From: Alisma plantago-aquatica
Taxonomy: Eukaryota; Streptophyta; Magnoliopsida; Alismatales; Alismataceae
Direction of reading: 5' to 3'
Assembly (NCBI GenBank): GCA_963693085.1
Contig: OY856410.1
Span: 560,407,906-560,471,905 of the forward strand
Length of the DNA: 64,000 nt
Part shown: in pieces, positions 1 to 9,800 of the stretch
Position numbering within the stretch: position 1 is the first letter of the stretch
How the letters are laid out: every line of letters starts with the position of its first letter
The notes under the pieces: generated by a model
What the model was told of the DNA's origin: nothing
Seen by the model: only the letters and a program-made list of their open reading frames with translations
The model's database searches: none
Position numbers and translations under genes: made by a program

Positions 1-300
1 AGAGACAAGGGATACTACTTATTCCACCCAATTGACAACAACATAGTTGTTTCTAGAAATGTTCTATTTCTTGAAAAGGAATTTATTTCCAAAGGAATTA
101 GTGGGAGGAAAGAGGAACTCAAAGAAGTTTGAGACAAATAAGAGAACATAGAACTGATTGATGAACTAGAGGAACTCAAAGAAACACAAAGTGTTGTGGA
201 GACTCAAATTTCTTAGGTGACCCAGGAACCTCATAGATCTCATAGGGCATGCCTTGAACCTGAGAGATTTGGATATCTTGTGACTTAGGAAGGCAGTGAA
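1..300 (+). pseudogene. Copia integrase C-terminal tail and linker to RT (decayed)
   Basis: The first bases translate to a segment like RDKGYYLF followed by VSRNVLFLEKEF, the conserved tail of plant copia integrases just before the RT domain. A stop appears at about 130 and another near 213-215, so the frame is broken before the RT region opens at about 301. It would belong to the single gag-pol polyprotein of element A. Only the end of the integrase is in the window; the catalytic core is not visible. Confidence 0.75.
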
Positions 301-1053
301 TTGGTCATAAAGGATGAGACAATACCCTATAAAGATGCTATTGAGGAACCAGAGTCTAATAAATGGGTTGAATCCATGAGATATGAGATGGAATCCATGT
401 ATACCAACAAAGAATGGACTTTGGTGGGTCCACCTGAAGGGTTAAAACCCATAGGGTGCAAGTGGGTCTTCAAGAAGAAGACTGACATGGATGGAAAGGT
501 CCAAACCTATAAGGGCAGATTAATTGCAAAGGGTTTCAGACAAGTTCAAGGTGTTGACTATGATGAAACCTTTTCTCCAGTGGCCATGGTTAAATCCATC
601 AGGATCATGCTTGCTATTGCAGCTTATCATGACTATGAGATTTGGAAAATGGATGTTAAAACCACATTCCTTAACAAGAATCTTATTGAGGATGTGTATA
701 TGACACAACCTGAGGGGTTTATAGATCCAAAATTTTCTTATAAAGTCTATAAGCTACAAAGGTCAATCTATGGATTAAAGCAAGCATCACAAAGATGGAA
801 CCTTCATTTTGATGATATAGTCAAAGGGTTTGGCTTTTCTCAAAATGAAGATGAGCCTTGTGTGTACAAGAAGATTAGTGGGAGCATAGTGACATTCCTC
901 ATACTATATGTAAATGACATACTATTGATGGGGAATGACATCACTACTTTACAAAAGGTAAAGACATGTCTTGGAAATACATTCTTTATGAAAGACTTGG
1001 GAGAAGCATCCTACATCTTGGGGGAAAAGATCTATAGAGATAGATCCAGATGA
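301..1053 (+). pseudogene. Copia reverse transcriptase domain, active site altered
   Basis: A 250-residue open stretch covers most of a copia RT. Landmarks are WVESMRYEMESM near the start, GCKWVFKKK around residue 52, DYDETFSPVAMVKSIR around residue 87, YGLKQASQRWN around residue 158 and the catalytic box around residue 205. That box reads YVNDILLMGND; the family has YVDD, so the first catalytic aspartate is replaced by asparagine. The frame then meets a stop at 1051-1053. RT copies element RNA into DNA in cytoplasmic particles. With the catalytic change and the stops this copy cannot be functional. Confidence 0.92.
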
Positions 1054-1089
1054 CTTCTCATACTAAGTCAGAGCATATACATTGACAAA

Positions 1090-1800
1090 GTGTTGAAGCA
1101 GTTCAACATGGAGAACTCAAAGAGAGGAAACCTACCTATGCATCATGGTGTCCCCATCTCTAGAGCTCAATGTACCAGTTCTTGTGAAGAAAGGGAACAC
1201 ATGAGTGTGATTCCATATGCCACGACAATTGGATCAATCATGTATGCAATGTTATGTACCTGTCCAGATGTCTCGTATGCCTTGAGCATGATGAGAAGAT
1301 ATAGTTAGATCCAGGTGATGCTCAATGGATAGAAGTTAAGAACATCCTCAAGTACTTGACAAGGACTAAGGATTAGTTCTTGGTATACGGCGGAGAGGAA
1401 AAGTTGGTGGTAAAAGGTTACACCGATGCAAGATTCCAGATTGATCAAGATGATTACAAATCGCAATTAGGTGTCATGTTCTTCCTCTACAATGGAGCTG
1501 TGAGCTGGAAGAGTTCCAAGCAAGAATCAGTTGCCAATTCTACAATAGAGGCCAATTACATTGTTGCACCGAGTGCAACAAAGGAGGGTGTATGGATCTA
1601 GAAGTTCATCACAGAACTTTGGGTCATTCCTAGCATCAACAAGGCAATCGAGATATATTGTGACAACAATAGAGTTATTGCACAAGCTAAGGAACCTGAA
1701 TCACATCAGCGCTCAAAGCATATATAGAGGCAAAATAATCTCATATGGGAAATTGTACAATGAGGAGATGTAAAGATTTGCAAAGTACCAACTAAGAACA
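1090..1800 (+). pseudogene. Copia RNase H domain (decayed)
   Basis: Three broken open stretches (1090-1308, 1380-1601, 1561-1773) together cover the connection and RNase H domain. Recognisable pieces are IGSIMYAMLCTCPDVSYALS, YTDARFQIDQDDYKSQLG, then AVSWKSSKQESVANSTIEANY, and after a frame change the tail around the EPESHQRSKHI-like segment. RNase H removes the RNA strand during cDNA synthesis. In-frame stops near 1306, 1375 and 1599 show decay. The acidic YTDA and STIEAEY-type positions remain partly visible. Confidence 0.85.
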
Positions 1801-1899
1801 ATATTGTTGATCCCTTGATAAAGACACTTTCACAACAAAAGTATGATAATCATGTAAGGTCACTCAAAATAAGATTTGTGGGTGATTGGTTCTAAGTGC

Positions 1900-1910
1900 A
1901 AGTGGGAGTT
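1900..1910 (+). other. Polypurine tract of copia element A
   Basis: AAGTGGGAGTT lies directly before the TG that opens the 3' LTR. The same purine run sits at the matching place in elements B and C on the other strand. It primes plus-strand DNA synthesis. Confidence 0.8.
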
Positions 1911-3358
1911 TGTTGGTTATGTATGCCCAGAGAGCCAATCATATGATGATGGTGATGGCATATCATGTAAAAATGATTTTATTTTTAATAAAAGGCAAGC
2001 TTCCAATTTACTATGTTTAATTCAATTATGAGATAACGATGTAACATTATAAATGTCTAGACAATAATATTACTCAATGATGTATGTATTCAAGTATTAG
2101 ACTTGGGAACTGAGATCATACAAATGTTAAGAGTGCATATATATATTCTCATCACATCCCTGATCGATTGTTATTGTGGAAGGTTGATAGACAACAATAA
2201 CACATAAAACTAGAGTGTGAGTTGGTTGATGACTGGGTCTCATTGGTCATGATATGGCTATATCAAACCAAGCACACAAATACATGTTAGAAAATAGTGT
2301 ATCAGACAGACCCATCATGAGACTGACACATGCAATCCATCATCATAGAAGTCATAGTCAACTCTCATTGTGATGGTGTGTTTGTTGTTCTTATACCTAA
2401 AATCACTACACTCATCACAAGTCATTGCTCACACTTTGACATCATCAAATGCAGTCCTAAAACATGGGTTGCTATAACAGTGATGATTGGGTGGCTTTGA
2501 TACATGGGTATTGACTGTGAGTGATAGATATGGGATTTTTCCCTCCTATGGGAGCATGATATCCTAGGCCTCTTGATTAGCGAGACTGAGAAAATACATG
2601 GCCATGTACATGTAAGTCAATATGTTGAGCTTACATATATCTCAGATACTTTTCCCTGGTTCAAGAAACAAGATCGAATAATAATGAGGGTGACTACTCC
2701 ATGCCTCTAGTTCAATCTAGATATCAGTGACAAAGGAACTATACAAACACTGTAACACCATACACAGATTGTAGATTGAAGTAGTTCCCCAACTTTCCAT
2801 TTACTTGGGTAGCAATTATGTGCAACTAGGTACCACTCTTTGCTTGTGATGTCATCAGTTGTTATGGATACTCACTGCCAACGTAATATGGGACCTGTAG
2901 GGTCACACACATAGGTCCTGACCTAGAAGAGGAGTTCTGATCTCAAATGATAGTTAAATTAAGTGCTAAAGTGTTTGGGCATTTGATTCAGGCAACAAAT
3001 AGGCTGAAAACACATCCAAACACCCATCTCAAGTGTTGGGACAACCGCCTAGAAGTGCCAAACGGTCGTCTCAAGAGTTGAGACGGGCGTCTGGTTTCAG
3101 GCCTAGTTGTGAGTTGAAATTGGCAAAGGAATGAACCGACCCAACCAAACGGGCTCGACTCTGGTCACCAAACAACTGTCTGGGTGAATCGAGGGGGTCG
3201 TCTCGCATGGGTGAGATGGTCTAGTTTGGTCAGTGAAGGTTCTAGATGTTTTCCTATTTGTTTCACTTTATAGTTATTGATGTGATCTATTGATTTTGGG
3301 GAATATGGTAGATAAATTTTGAAATTCTACTTCCTGCTATGTACCATATTTCCCTACA
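1911..3358 (+). repeat. 3' LTR of copia element A
   Basis: It opens with TGTTGGTTATGTATGCCC, nearly the same as the LTR starts of B and C, and keeps family landmarks such as the segment around 2900 that resembles 22680 in reverse. The end at 3358 (CCCTACA) is chosen because the last bases resemble the B and C LTR ends; this boundary is uncertain. About 3050-3230 holds CGTCTC/GAGACG-type motifs, like the palindrome arrays of the other LTRs, followed by a possible TATA-like CTTTATAG near 3269. Confidence 0.6.
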
Positions 3359-3465
3359 GCTCAAATAAACAAGATTTCTAGTCTAGTTCCTCAATCTCAT
3401 TCTTTCAAACATGAATATGAAAATTTGTCTGGTGGCCATCTACATTAATGCTCTGATAAGAAATT

Positions 3466-4490
3466 GGAACACCACAACTTCTATGTCACATGAGTGGAAG
3501 TTAGACAATTTCTCTTCTTCTTGGGATTATCACAAAAATCATAATAATCTCAAATGATAAAGAATAGAATGACTACAGACTTTGTATGAAATTTTTTTTC
3601 ATCATTTTCTTAGAAAAATAACTTTGGTACTTAGACCAAAAAAAGATTCATAAGAAAGTATAAAAACATGATTTGAAAGAGTAAGCTTCTATCATAATCT
3701 CTTATATTGTGCAGATGGTGCTCCACTAAGATAAAGTCTCCTTGAATCCCTGAGTTGGGCTTTAGATGGTTCTACTCTTGCTATTGTTGCTTACCTATGG
3801 AGATCGTGTCCCCATGCATGTAAGGTAAAATATAAAACATGTTAGACTAAGTGGACCATGTTAATTGGGAAATTAATTGTGTCCATATTTCTTTAAGTTA
3901 GTCGATCACATGATACTTATATATGATGTCCATGCATATATATTTAGTTTAATATGTCTAAAAGTTATTTATTAAGCTCTGTGTGAGCAATGAGCACTTG
4001 GATGCATAAGCTCTCTATGAGAAATGAGATCTTAGGAGCACTTATAGATGAAGGAAATCATAGTCAACCAAGGATAATAATATCAACAATAAAGAGAAAT
4101 AAAGATGAAGACAAATGATACAAAAAGTATTCAGTGTTTACCATGTTTCATTCATGTTTTCTCAAAAGTAAATGCTACATTTAAATTCATATAAAGTTAC
4201 TCAGTTCTACTTAATCTAACATTTTTTTCATTTTGCCTTTCATGGATGGGGACACGATGTCCGCAGGTAAGGAGCAATAGTAAGACTAGTATTGTAACAT
4301 ACTCAATTTTGGTACTAAATCTTCTACTTCATTGTTGAACTATTTCCCCACTTGATGGACACACATATATCTTGATTTGTGGTGAATTCCATATAGTTTT
4401 GAAATGATTATCTTGTTTGTGACACTCCAAAGAAGGAGAAAAAATGTCTGGCTTCTGCTCATGTGACATAAAAGTTGGGGTGTTACACAC
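3466..4490. repeat. Long imperfect inverted repeat (MITE or fold-back element relic)
   Basis: 3775-3855 pairs with the reverse complement of 4206-4286 (both contain ATCGTGTCCCCAT), and 3468-3507 pairs with the reverse complement of 4446-4488 (both contain TATGTCACATGAG). The stretches between pair more weakly, with gaps. The arms enclose a loop of about 350 bp. The inner arms are bordered by TA on both sides (3773-3774, 4287-4288), compatible with a TA-targeting MITE, but no transposase or clear superfamily signature is seen. Confidence 0.6.
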
Positions 4491-5029
4491 AGGCTGGGAG
4501 CTGGGATAGGTATGCTTTAGATTTTTTTTCATATGAGAATCCTAAAACTTTCTACTTCTCAACTAATGGTCCAAGAGGGGAATCTCATGACTAAAATCTT
4601 AACCTAAAAAATTGACAAGTTCATGCTATTGAAAAATCAAAAGGGAGTAGATAAGGATGGTATAAGGAGGGTAGGATCATTGTGATGATTGGTTTAATGA
4701 TGGAAATTAGAAGATAATCCCAACTCAACAACTTTTTTATTAATGTATAAACATTTCAGTTTAAATATTCATAGGGGATAAATGACAATAATAGAATAAG
4801 GGTTCTACATGAGTTGGTGGTTTCTAATGCACCCTTTCAAGTTGGGCTTCTAGAGTCACGAGTTAGCGGCTAGAAGGGTAACAAAATTGTTACAAAACTT
4901 TGTTTCATTAGAATTCATAGCATCGAACCCAGTGAGAAGTCAAGGATATGTCTCCTCCAAAACCCATATGAATGCCAAGTAAAGGACCTTATGAAACACA
5001 AACAATACATCCATATAAAAATTAACCTT
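4491..5029. other. Unassigned AT-rich stretch
   Basis: No coding, repeat or RNA signal that I can support. Short open stretches here have no recognisable motif. Confidence 0.5.
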
Positions 5030-6640
5030 AACTGGACAAAATGGTTGGTCATAGTTGTCTATGGAAACCCATACCCTATAAGGTAGATTTCTTATTAGGG
5101 TAGTATGTTTACTTGGAGAAGAAAAGACCATTTAGTTAGATTTGACATGGGTCTTGTAATGCAAAATGGAACATTTAGCAACCCGAAGGACACTCGAGTC
5201 ACTTGATTTGCATGGGATTAAATCATATCTCCATCCTTGTCATGGTAAATAAGTAATTCACAAACTTTGTACCTCATTTCTTGTTTCATGAATCTCGGCT
5301 CAAACATGATAAATTCAAGGATCTCATGGCTGATGTGTGTGATAAGTATCTCTCTTTTAATGATGCTTAATATAGTTACTAGCTGGAAGAAGAGTGTTTT
5401 TTACAACTTATTTTTTAGAAAGAAAGATATAGTCAGGAATCTTGAGATGATTTAATCCATGAGAGGTTCATCTCCTCACTACTCCTGCTTTGCAGAAGAG
5501 TATAACCACTAAAGTGAGCTTGAAGGGATCCTTAGTCAAGAAGAAATCTATTGGACATAAAAGGATAAGGTGGATTGGCTACAACTTGGAGACGGAAGCT
5601 TGAGTCATTTTCACATCATTTTTATGTTCAAGAAGAAAGAGAGGACTAGAATAATCAAGGATGATGAGGGTTCTTGGAAAAGTAATCCTACTATTGTTAA
5701 GAACATTATATATATCATTTTAAAAATGTTTTTATTGGACCAGAGGTTTTAGACTACTTTCCTATATGTTGAAAATTATATAAAATCACAAGGCATGAGT
5801 ACAACATGGTGGCTAAGGAACCAGAGAGAGATCAGATGAAAGATTTTGTTTTCAATACTAGTGGTTGAATGCTAATGGGATGGATGACATGTTAACACTC
5901 TTCTACAAGTCACAATGGGAGAAGGTGGGTGAATCTCTAATCAACTATGGGAAAGATTTCTTTAGTACATGCCACATAAGTTGTAACATGATGAGAGATC
6001 TTATTATAATGGTACCCAAGGTTGAAAATCCAAGATCTGATAATCATCAAAGACACATTAGTCTGTGTAACATTACATATAAAGTTCCTAACAAGGCAAT
6101 TGCCAATAAGCTAGCTAGTCTCATGCCTAATTTAGTCTTGGATTCACAGTTAGCTTTTATTAAAGACAAACAAATCAAGCACAATATCATTATTGTAGAT
6201 GAAGTCATTGGCACCATGAGGAAGAGAAGGTCAAAAAGGGTTTAGTGTTCATAAAAGTAGATTTTGAGAAAGCTTTTGCCAGTTGACATTTAATTGAAGA
6301 TACTCTAATTGATGTTGGAACGTGCCACAACACTATCAAGCTTGTCATGTCCACCCTTCTACAAGGGACGTGTACCAATGAGGAGATATACACTAAGAGA
6401 AGTGAGAAAAGGTGATCCTCTTTTCCCATATATCTTTGTTCTATGTATCGAAAGATTGTCTTAGATTATTAAGAACTTTATGGAGTAGGGTAGGTGGAAA
6501 CCTATTTCTATCTCTAGAGGAGGTCCCCAAGATTACCCATATATATTATTTGGATGATATGATGCTTTTTTCTGAAGCCTCTAATATTGAAATGGAGAAT
6601 GAATACACATCTAACATCAGAGCTAAAATTTGAACCACAG
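5030..6640 (+). pseudogene. L1-type LINE relic (endonuclease end and reverse transcriptase)
   Basis: A non-LTR retrotransposon ORF2 remnant broken across frames. 5570-5640 gives DWLQLGDGS followed by FH, the linker typical of plant L1 elements between endonuclease and RT. 5865-6245 gives MVPKVENP, then HISLCNITYKV, NKAIANKLASLMPNL and QLAFIKDKQIKHNIII, the ordered early RT motifs. After 6245 another frame gives FIKVDFEKAF. At 6540-6580 YLDDMMLFSEAS matches the FADD-type catalytic box. Upstream about 5030-5250 only faintly resembles the endonuclease end. Frame changes and stops show it is long dead. The 3' tail and target duplication are not identifiable. Confidence 0.8.
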
Positions 6641-7472
6641 AAATGGTGGAAAACGAATACACATCTAGTACACTTTTTAGTTGCCCCATCATACTTAAAA
6701 TGTAGTTGGACAATAAATAAATTAGTAATTGTAGGGGACAATCATACATCTGAAAATTTTACCACAAAGTATAGGTTTGATTGATTGTAGAAAACTGAAT
6801 AACAAACTTTTTGATAGTGATAATGTTAGTAGCTAGTTATTTTTTCTTATACTTCCCATAAAAATACAAGAGAATCATTCTTTTATAAGTTTATTAGCAT
6901 CTTGTAGTGTATTTATTATTGAATACATATTATATGAGTTTAACGGCTTGACCCGCAACCTGCTAAATTAAGTTTGAATTTGTCTTTGATCTACATATTT
7001 AAAATTAAGTATTTTTACCCTGTCCGCGAGACCTAAATACACAATAATCAAACTCGAACCCAACCTACGCGGTTGTTTGTTTGACATATCTGACTAGGAG
7101 ATGATCAAGTAGGCCGGAAAAGCCTTGGACCAAAGCTGCAGACTAAAAGCTAATGAAATTATGAAAGGGGGTCAGGTCCAGGTCGTTCGCTGAGCCACTA
7201 AGCCCCATTTCTCGCTACGTTGGCTAGGCCTCGGAGCCGTGTGACCTGCGGAGGCAGGCTTCACGCATGCACACCTCAAGGCCTGACGCCCCCTGTCAAA
7301 GGGAAAGCTAACAACTCTAGCTGAGCAGTTTTGTTTTTTTTGGTTTTTTTTTTAACTTTTCGATAACGACTCTTCCTTTTTTCTGAAAAAAGGAAATCAT
7401 AACAAAGCCCACGATTTCCGGCCTTTCTTTGAACTTTATACAGTATGGCTACGTTGCCTGCATGATGATTAT
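6641..7472. other. Unassigned stretch before the hAT element
   Basis: No gene that I can support. 6946-7075 contains proline-codon-like C-rich runs (CCCGCAACC and similar) reminiscent of hAT MITE ends but without a pairing arm. 7130-7290 is more GC-rich than its surroundings and unrecognised. Confidence 0.4.
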
Positions 7473-7480
7473 GTCTCAAA

Positions 7481-9235
7481 CAGTGGCGGAGGCATGTATG
7501 GGCCTCCTGAGGCACGTGCCTCACCCATATTCTGCAGAAAAATTGAAGCAGCACGGTACAAACTGAAATGCAACTACTCATTTGAGTAATTTTGCTCAAA
7601 TGTAGAAGGACAATCAATATCCCTCGTGACTTTTTATTTATTTCCATGGTGTCTTTTTTTTATTTCTATCGCAAGACTTGTTGTAATTTTGCTCAGTACA
7701 TTTCCAAAAATGAAAAGTCTAACAACAATTATAATAAGTAACTCAATTACTTGCGGACAAAAGGGTAAAAATCGCAGTGGCAGAGTTATTTTGCTCAAAT
7801 GTAGAAGGACAATCAATATCCCTCGTGACTTTTTATTTATTTCTATGGTGTCTTTTTTTTAATTTCTATCGCAAGACTTGTAATTTTGCTCAGTACATTT
7901 CCAAAAATGAAAAGTCTAACAACAATTATAATAAGTAACTCGCTTACTTGCGGACAAAAGGGTAAAAATCGCAGTGGCAGAGTCGTATTAGGGCCATATG
8001 AGGACAAAGCCTTAGCAAAATCTGCAGGTTTGTGCCGCGTGCCCATGACTGGATATGACAAGCAATTTTTTTACTAGTAACAACTTTCGTTTGTGTCTCG
8101 TAACTTTATCACTCCGGTCTATTTCTTATTCCAATTTGATAATAGTTGCATTTTGTTTCCAATCCGCTTAATGCGCTGTTCTTTCTAAATCGCACGATGG
8201 CAGCTCCTACCTTTTAGTTCCCTCTCTTTCCTAATCTGTTTTACTTTTAATTCCTATTCAAATACCTATTGGCATTGTCTAGATCTGTATATAAACCATT
8301 ATCATTACTCCGAACTGAAGTACATCTGGCTCCTTCCTTTCCGTAGAAGCCTCACGACATCCTAGTCTAGCAATTAGAGAGGTTTTGGCATTGGTCATCA
8401 AGAGATGCTGCATCAAATGCTCCCTCGCATTACAACTTCTTTTGTTCATTATGTAAGTGGTTAATTATTGTTGCTTTCTATTAAAGTCAAATTTGTTTAG
8501 AAGACAGTTGAGATATTATGGATCCTAGTAGGATTGATTGTATGAGAGTTAGCAATGTCTTGCTGAAAGGATGGGAAGTTTGGTTTTGCACCATGACTTA
8601 TGTGAGTGTTGGAGAAACACTGTCTTGGTGTTCCTGGCCATTATAACATCAATAAGATGACGACCAAGAGGAAACTGTAGTCGATGTCCAAGATTTGGAT
8701 ATGTATATCGAGCCATATTTTCTTTAATACTTATTTTTGCATTTTCTAGTTTATAGTGCTTCATTGCTTGATTTGTTTCTCTTTTTATCTTTACTTGTGT
8801 TCAATATCCATTCAAATAGGGTCCCATGAAAAATGGAGAAAATATTTATTAAAAGAGATTGAATCGAACCATCAATCCTTGAAAAAGAAATTAGACTTCG
8901 TAATAGAATGGATGATGTTGGTCCAATTCTATGATCAGAATCTCAAATACAATTATCCAGTTTAATTAAAATGTGTAGGATACAACAAACGGTCTCAAAG
9001 TCCAATTTGAAAAAAAATTGTTTGGTAATAGAATGCAAATGTTTCAAAATATGTGGTCCGGCAAAAATCACTACTTTAGATTGTGCAACATGAATTTTTA
9101 TTAATCTTTAAAACACATTAATCACTTTTCAAAGTTATATGTATCATATTTTGATGTGTTGGTAATTTTTATGCTATTAAAAAATGAATTATATATATGT
9201 GCCTCACCCACTTCAAAATCTTGCCTCCGCCACTG
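7481..9235. mobile_element. hAT-type non-autonomous DNA transposon, 1755 bp
   Basis: The ends are exact inverted repeats: CAGTGGCGGAGGCA at 7481-7494 and its reverse complement at 9222-9235. The element is flanked by a perfect 8-bp target duplication GTCTCAAA (7473-7480 and 9236-9243). Eight-base duplications and CAGTGGCGGAG-type ends are a plant hAT-like pattern. No transposase motif is visible in any frame, so it would move only with help. The interior has a 198-bp tandem duplication, a TATA-like TATATAAA near 8288, and small unrecognised open stretches at 8549-8764 (minus) and 8756-8965 (plus) that I do not call genes. Confidence 0.85.
7587..7983. repeat. 198-bp tandem duplication inside the hAT element
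   Basis: 7587-7784 and 7785-7983 are near-identical direct copies. They start at AATTTTGCTCAAATG-type sequence and end at GCAGTGGCAGAG. Only a few substitutions and small indels separate them, so the duplication is recent relative to the surrounding decay. Confidence 0.9.
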
Positions 9236-9717
9236 GTCTCAAAACGAATCTTCCGTTTCACGCCATAATGCATACCAAGATCGGTGGATATCTGGTCCAA
9301 AGTAACACCTTCTATAGCGTGGTAACAAGATAATAATTAATATAACATAGCATTTCACTCAAAATGTACAAAAATAGAAAAAGAAAACACAAGGTGGGTA
9401 ATGCACATGCACTCATCTATCTTAGGTCTGGATAAGAAACTAAACTTAACCATCAAATCAAAGTGAACTTGATCAGGCTACTCAGTTAAGTGTGGTCTAG
9501 ATGGATAATGCTGTCAAATTTGGTTTAAAAGATCTCCAGGCCATTTTAAGTGGTCTGGTCATAGTCTGCTCAATCGGTTAACTTGATAGACTAAACTTAA
9601 CCGACTACATTTATATGTATGTGTTTTTCTCTCTCTATATGTAAATTAATCATGATGTAGTTGATATATGAATAATCTTTTAGTCATCTCAACATTACAA
9701 CTTTTAGTGTTACAAAT

Positions 9718-9718
<1 letters not shown>

Positions 9719-9763
<45 letters not shown>
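9719..9763. repeat. AT dinucleotide microsatellite
   Basis: Uninterrupted alternating A and T for about 45 bases, ending at ACTAGTAATTGCACG. Confidence 0.95.
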
Positions 9764-9764
<1 letters not shown>

Positions 9765-9800
9765 TAGTAATTGCACGTGCAATGCACATGCTACTGAGAT
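9764..9800 (-). mobile_element. Possible Helitron 3' terminus (minus strand)
   Basis: Read on the minus strand, the sequence has a short palindrome (TTGCACGTGCAA) followed a few bases later by ACTAG and then T of the AT run. Helitrons end with a small hairpin plus CTRR and insert between A and T. No 5' TC end or Rep/helicase coding could be paired with it, so this is only a candidate. Confidence 0.3.

Larger units (their letters stand above)
1..3358 (+). mobile_element. Ty1/copia element A, 5'-truncated by the window edge
   Basis: Plus-strand copia LTR retrotransposon entering from the left edge. In order it shows the integrase C-terminal tail, reverse transcriptase, RNase H, a polypurine tract and a 3' LTR. 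The order integrase before RT is diagnostic of copia. Several in-frame stops and a changed RT active site show it is dead. Its LTR begins like those of elements B and C in this window, so the three are relatives. The 5' LTR and any target duplication lie outside the window. Confidence 0.9.

Noticed and set aside
9236..9330. Minus-strand short exon-like peptide next to the hAT element
   Set aside because: About 25 residues read well, but stops follow on both sides and no family was recognised, so it may be chance.
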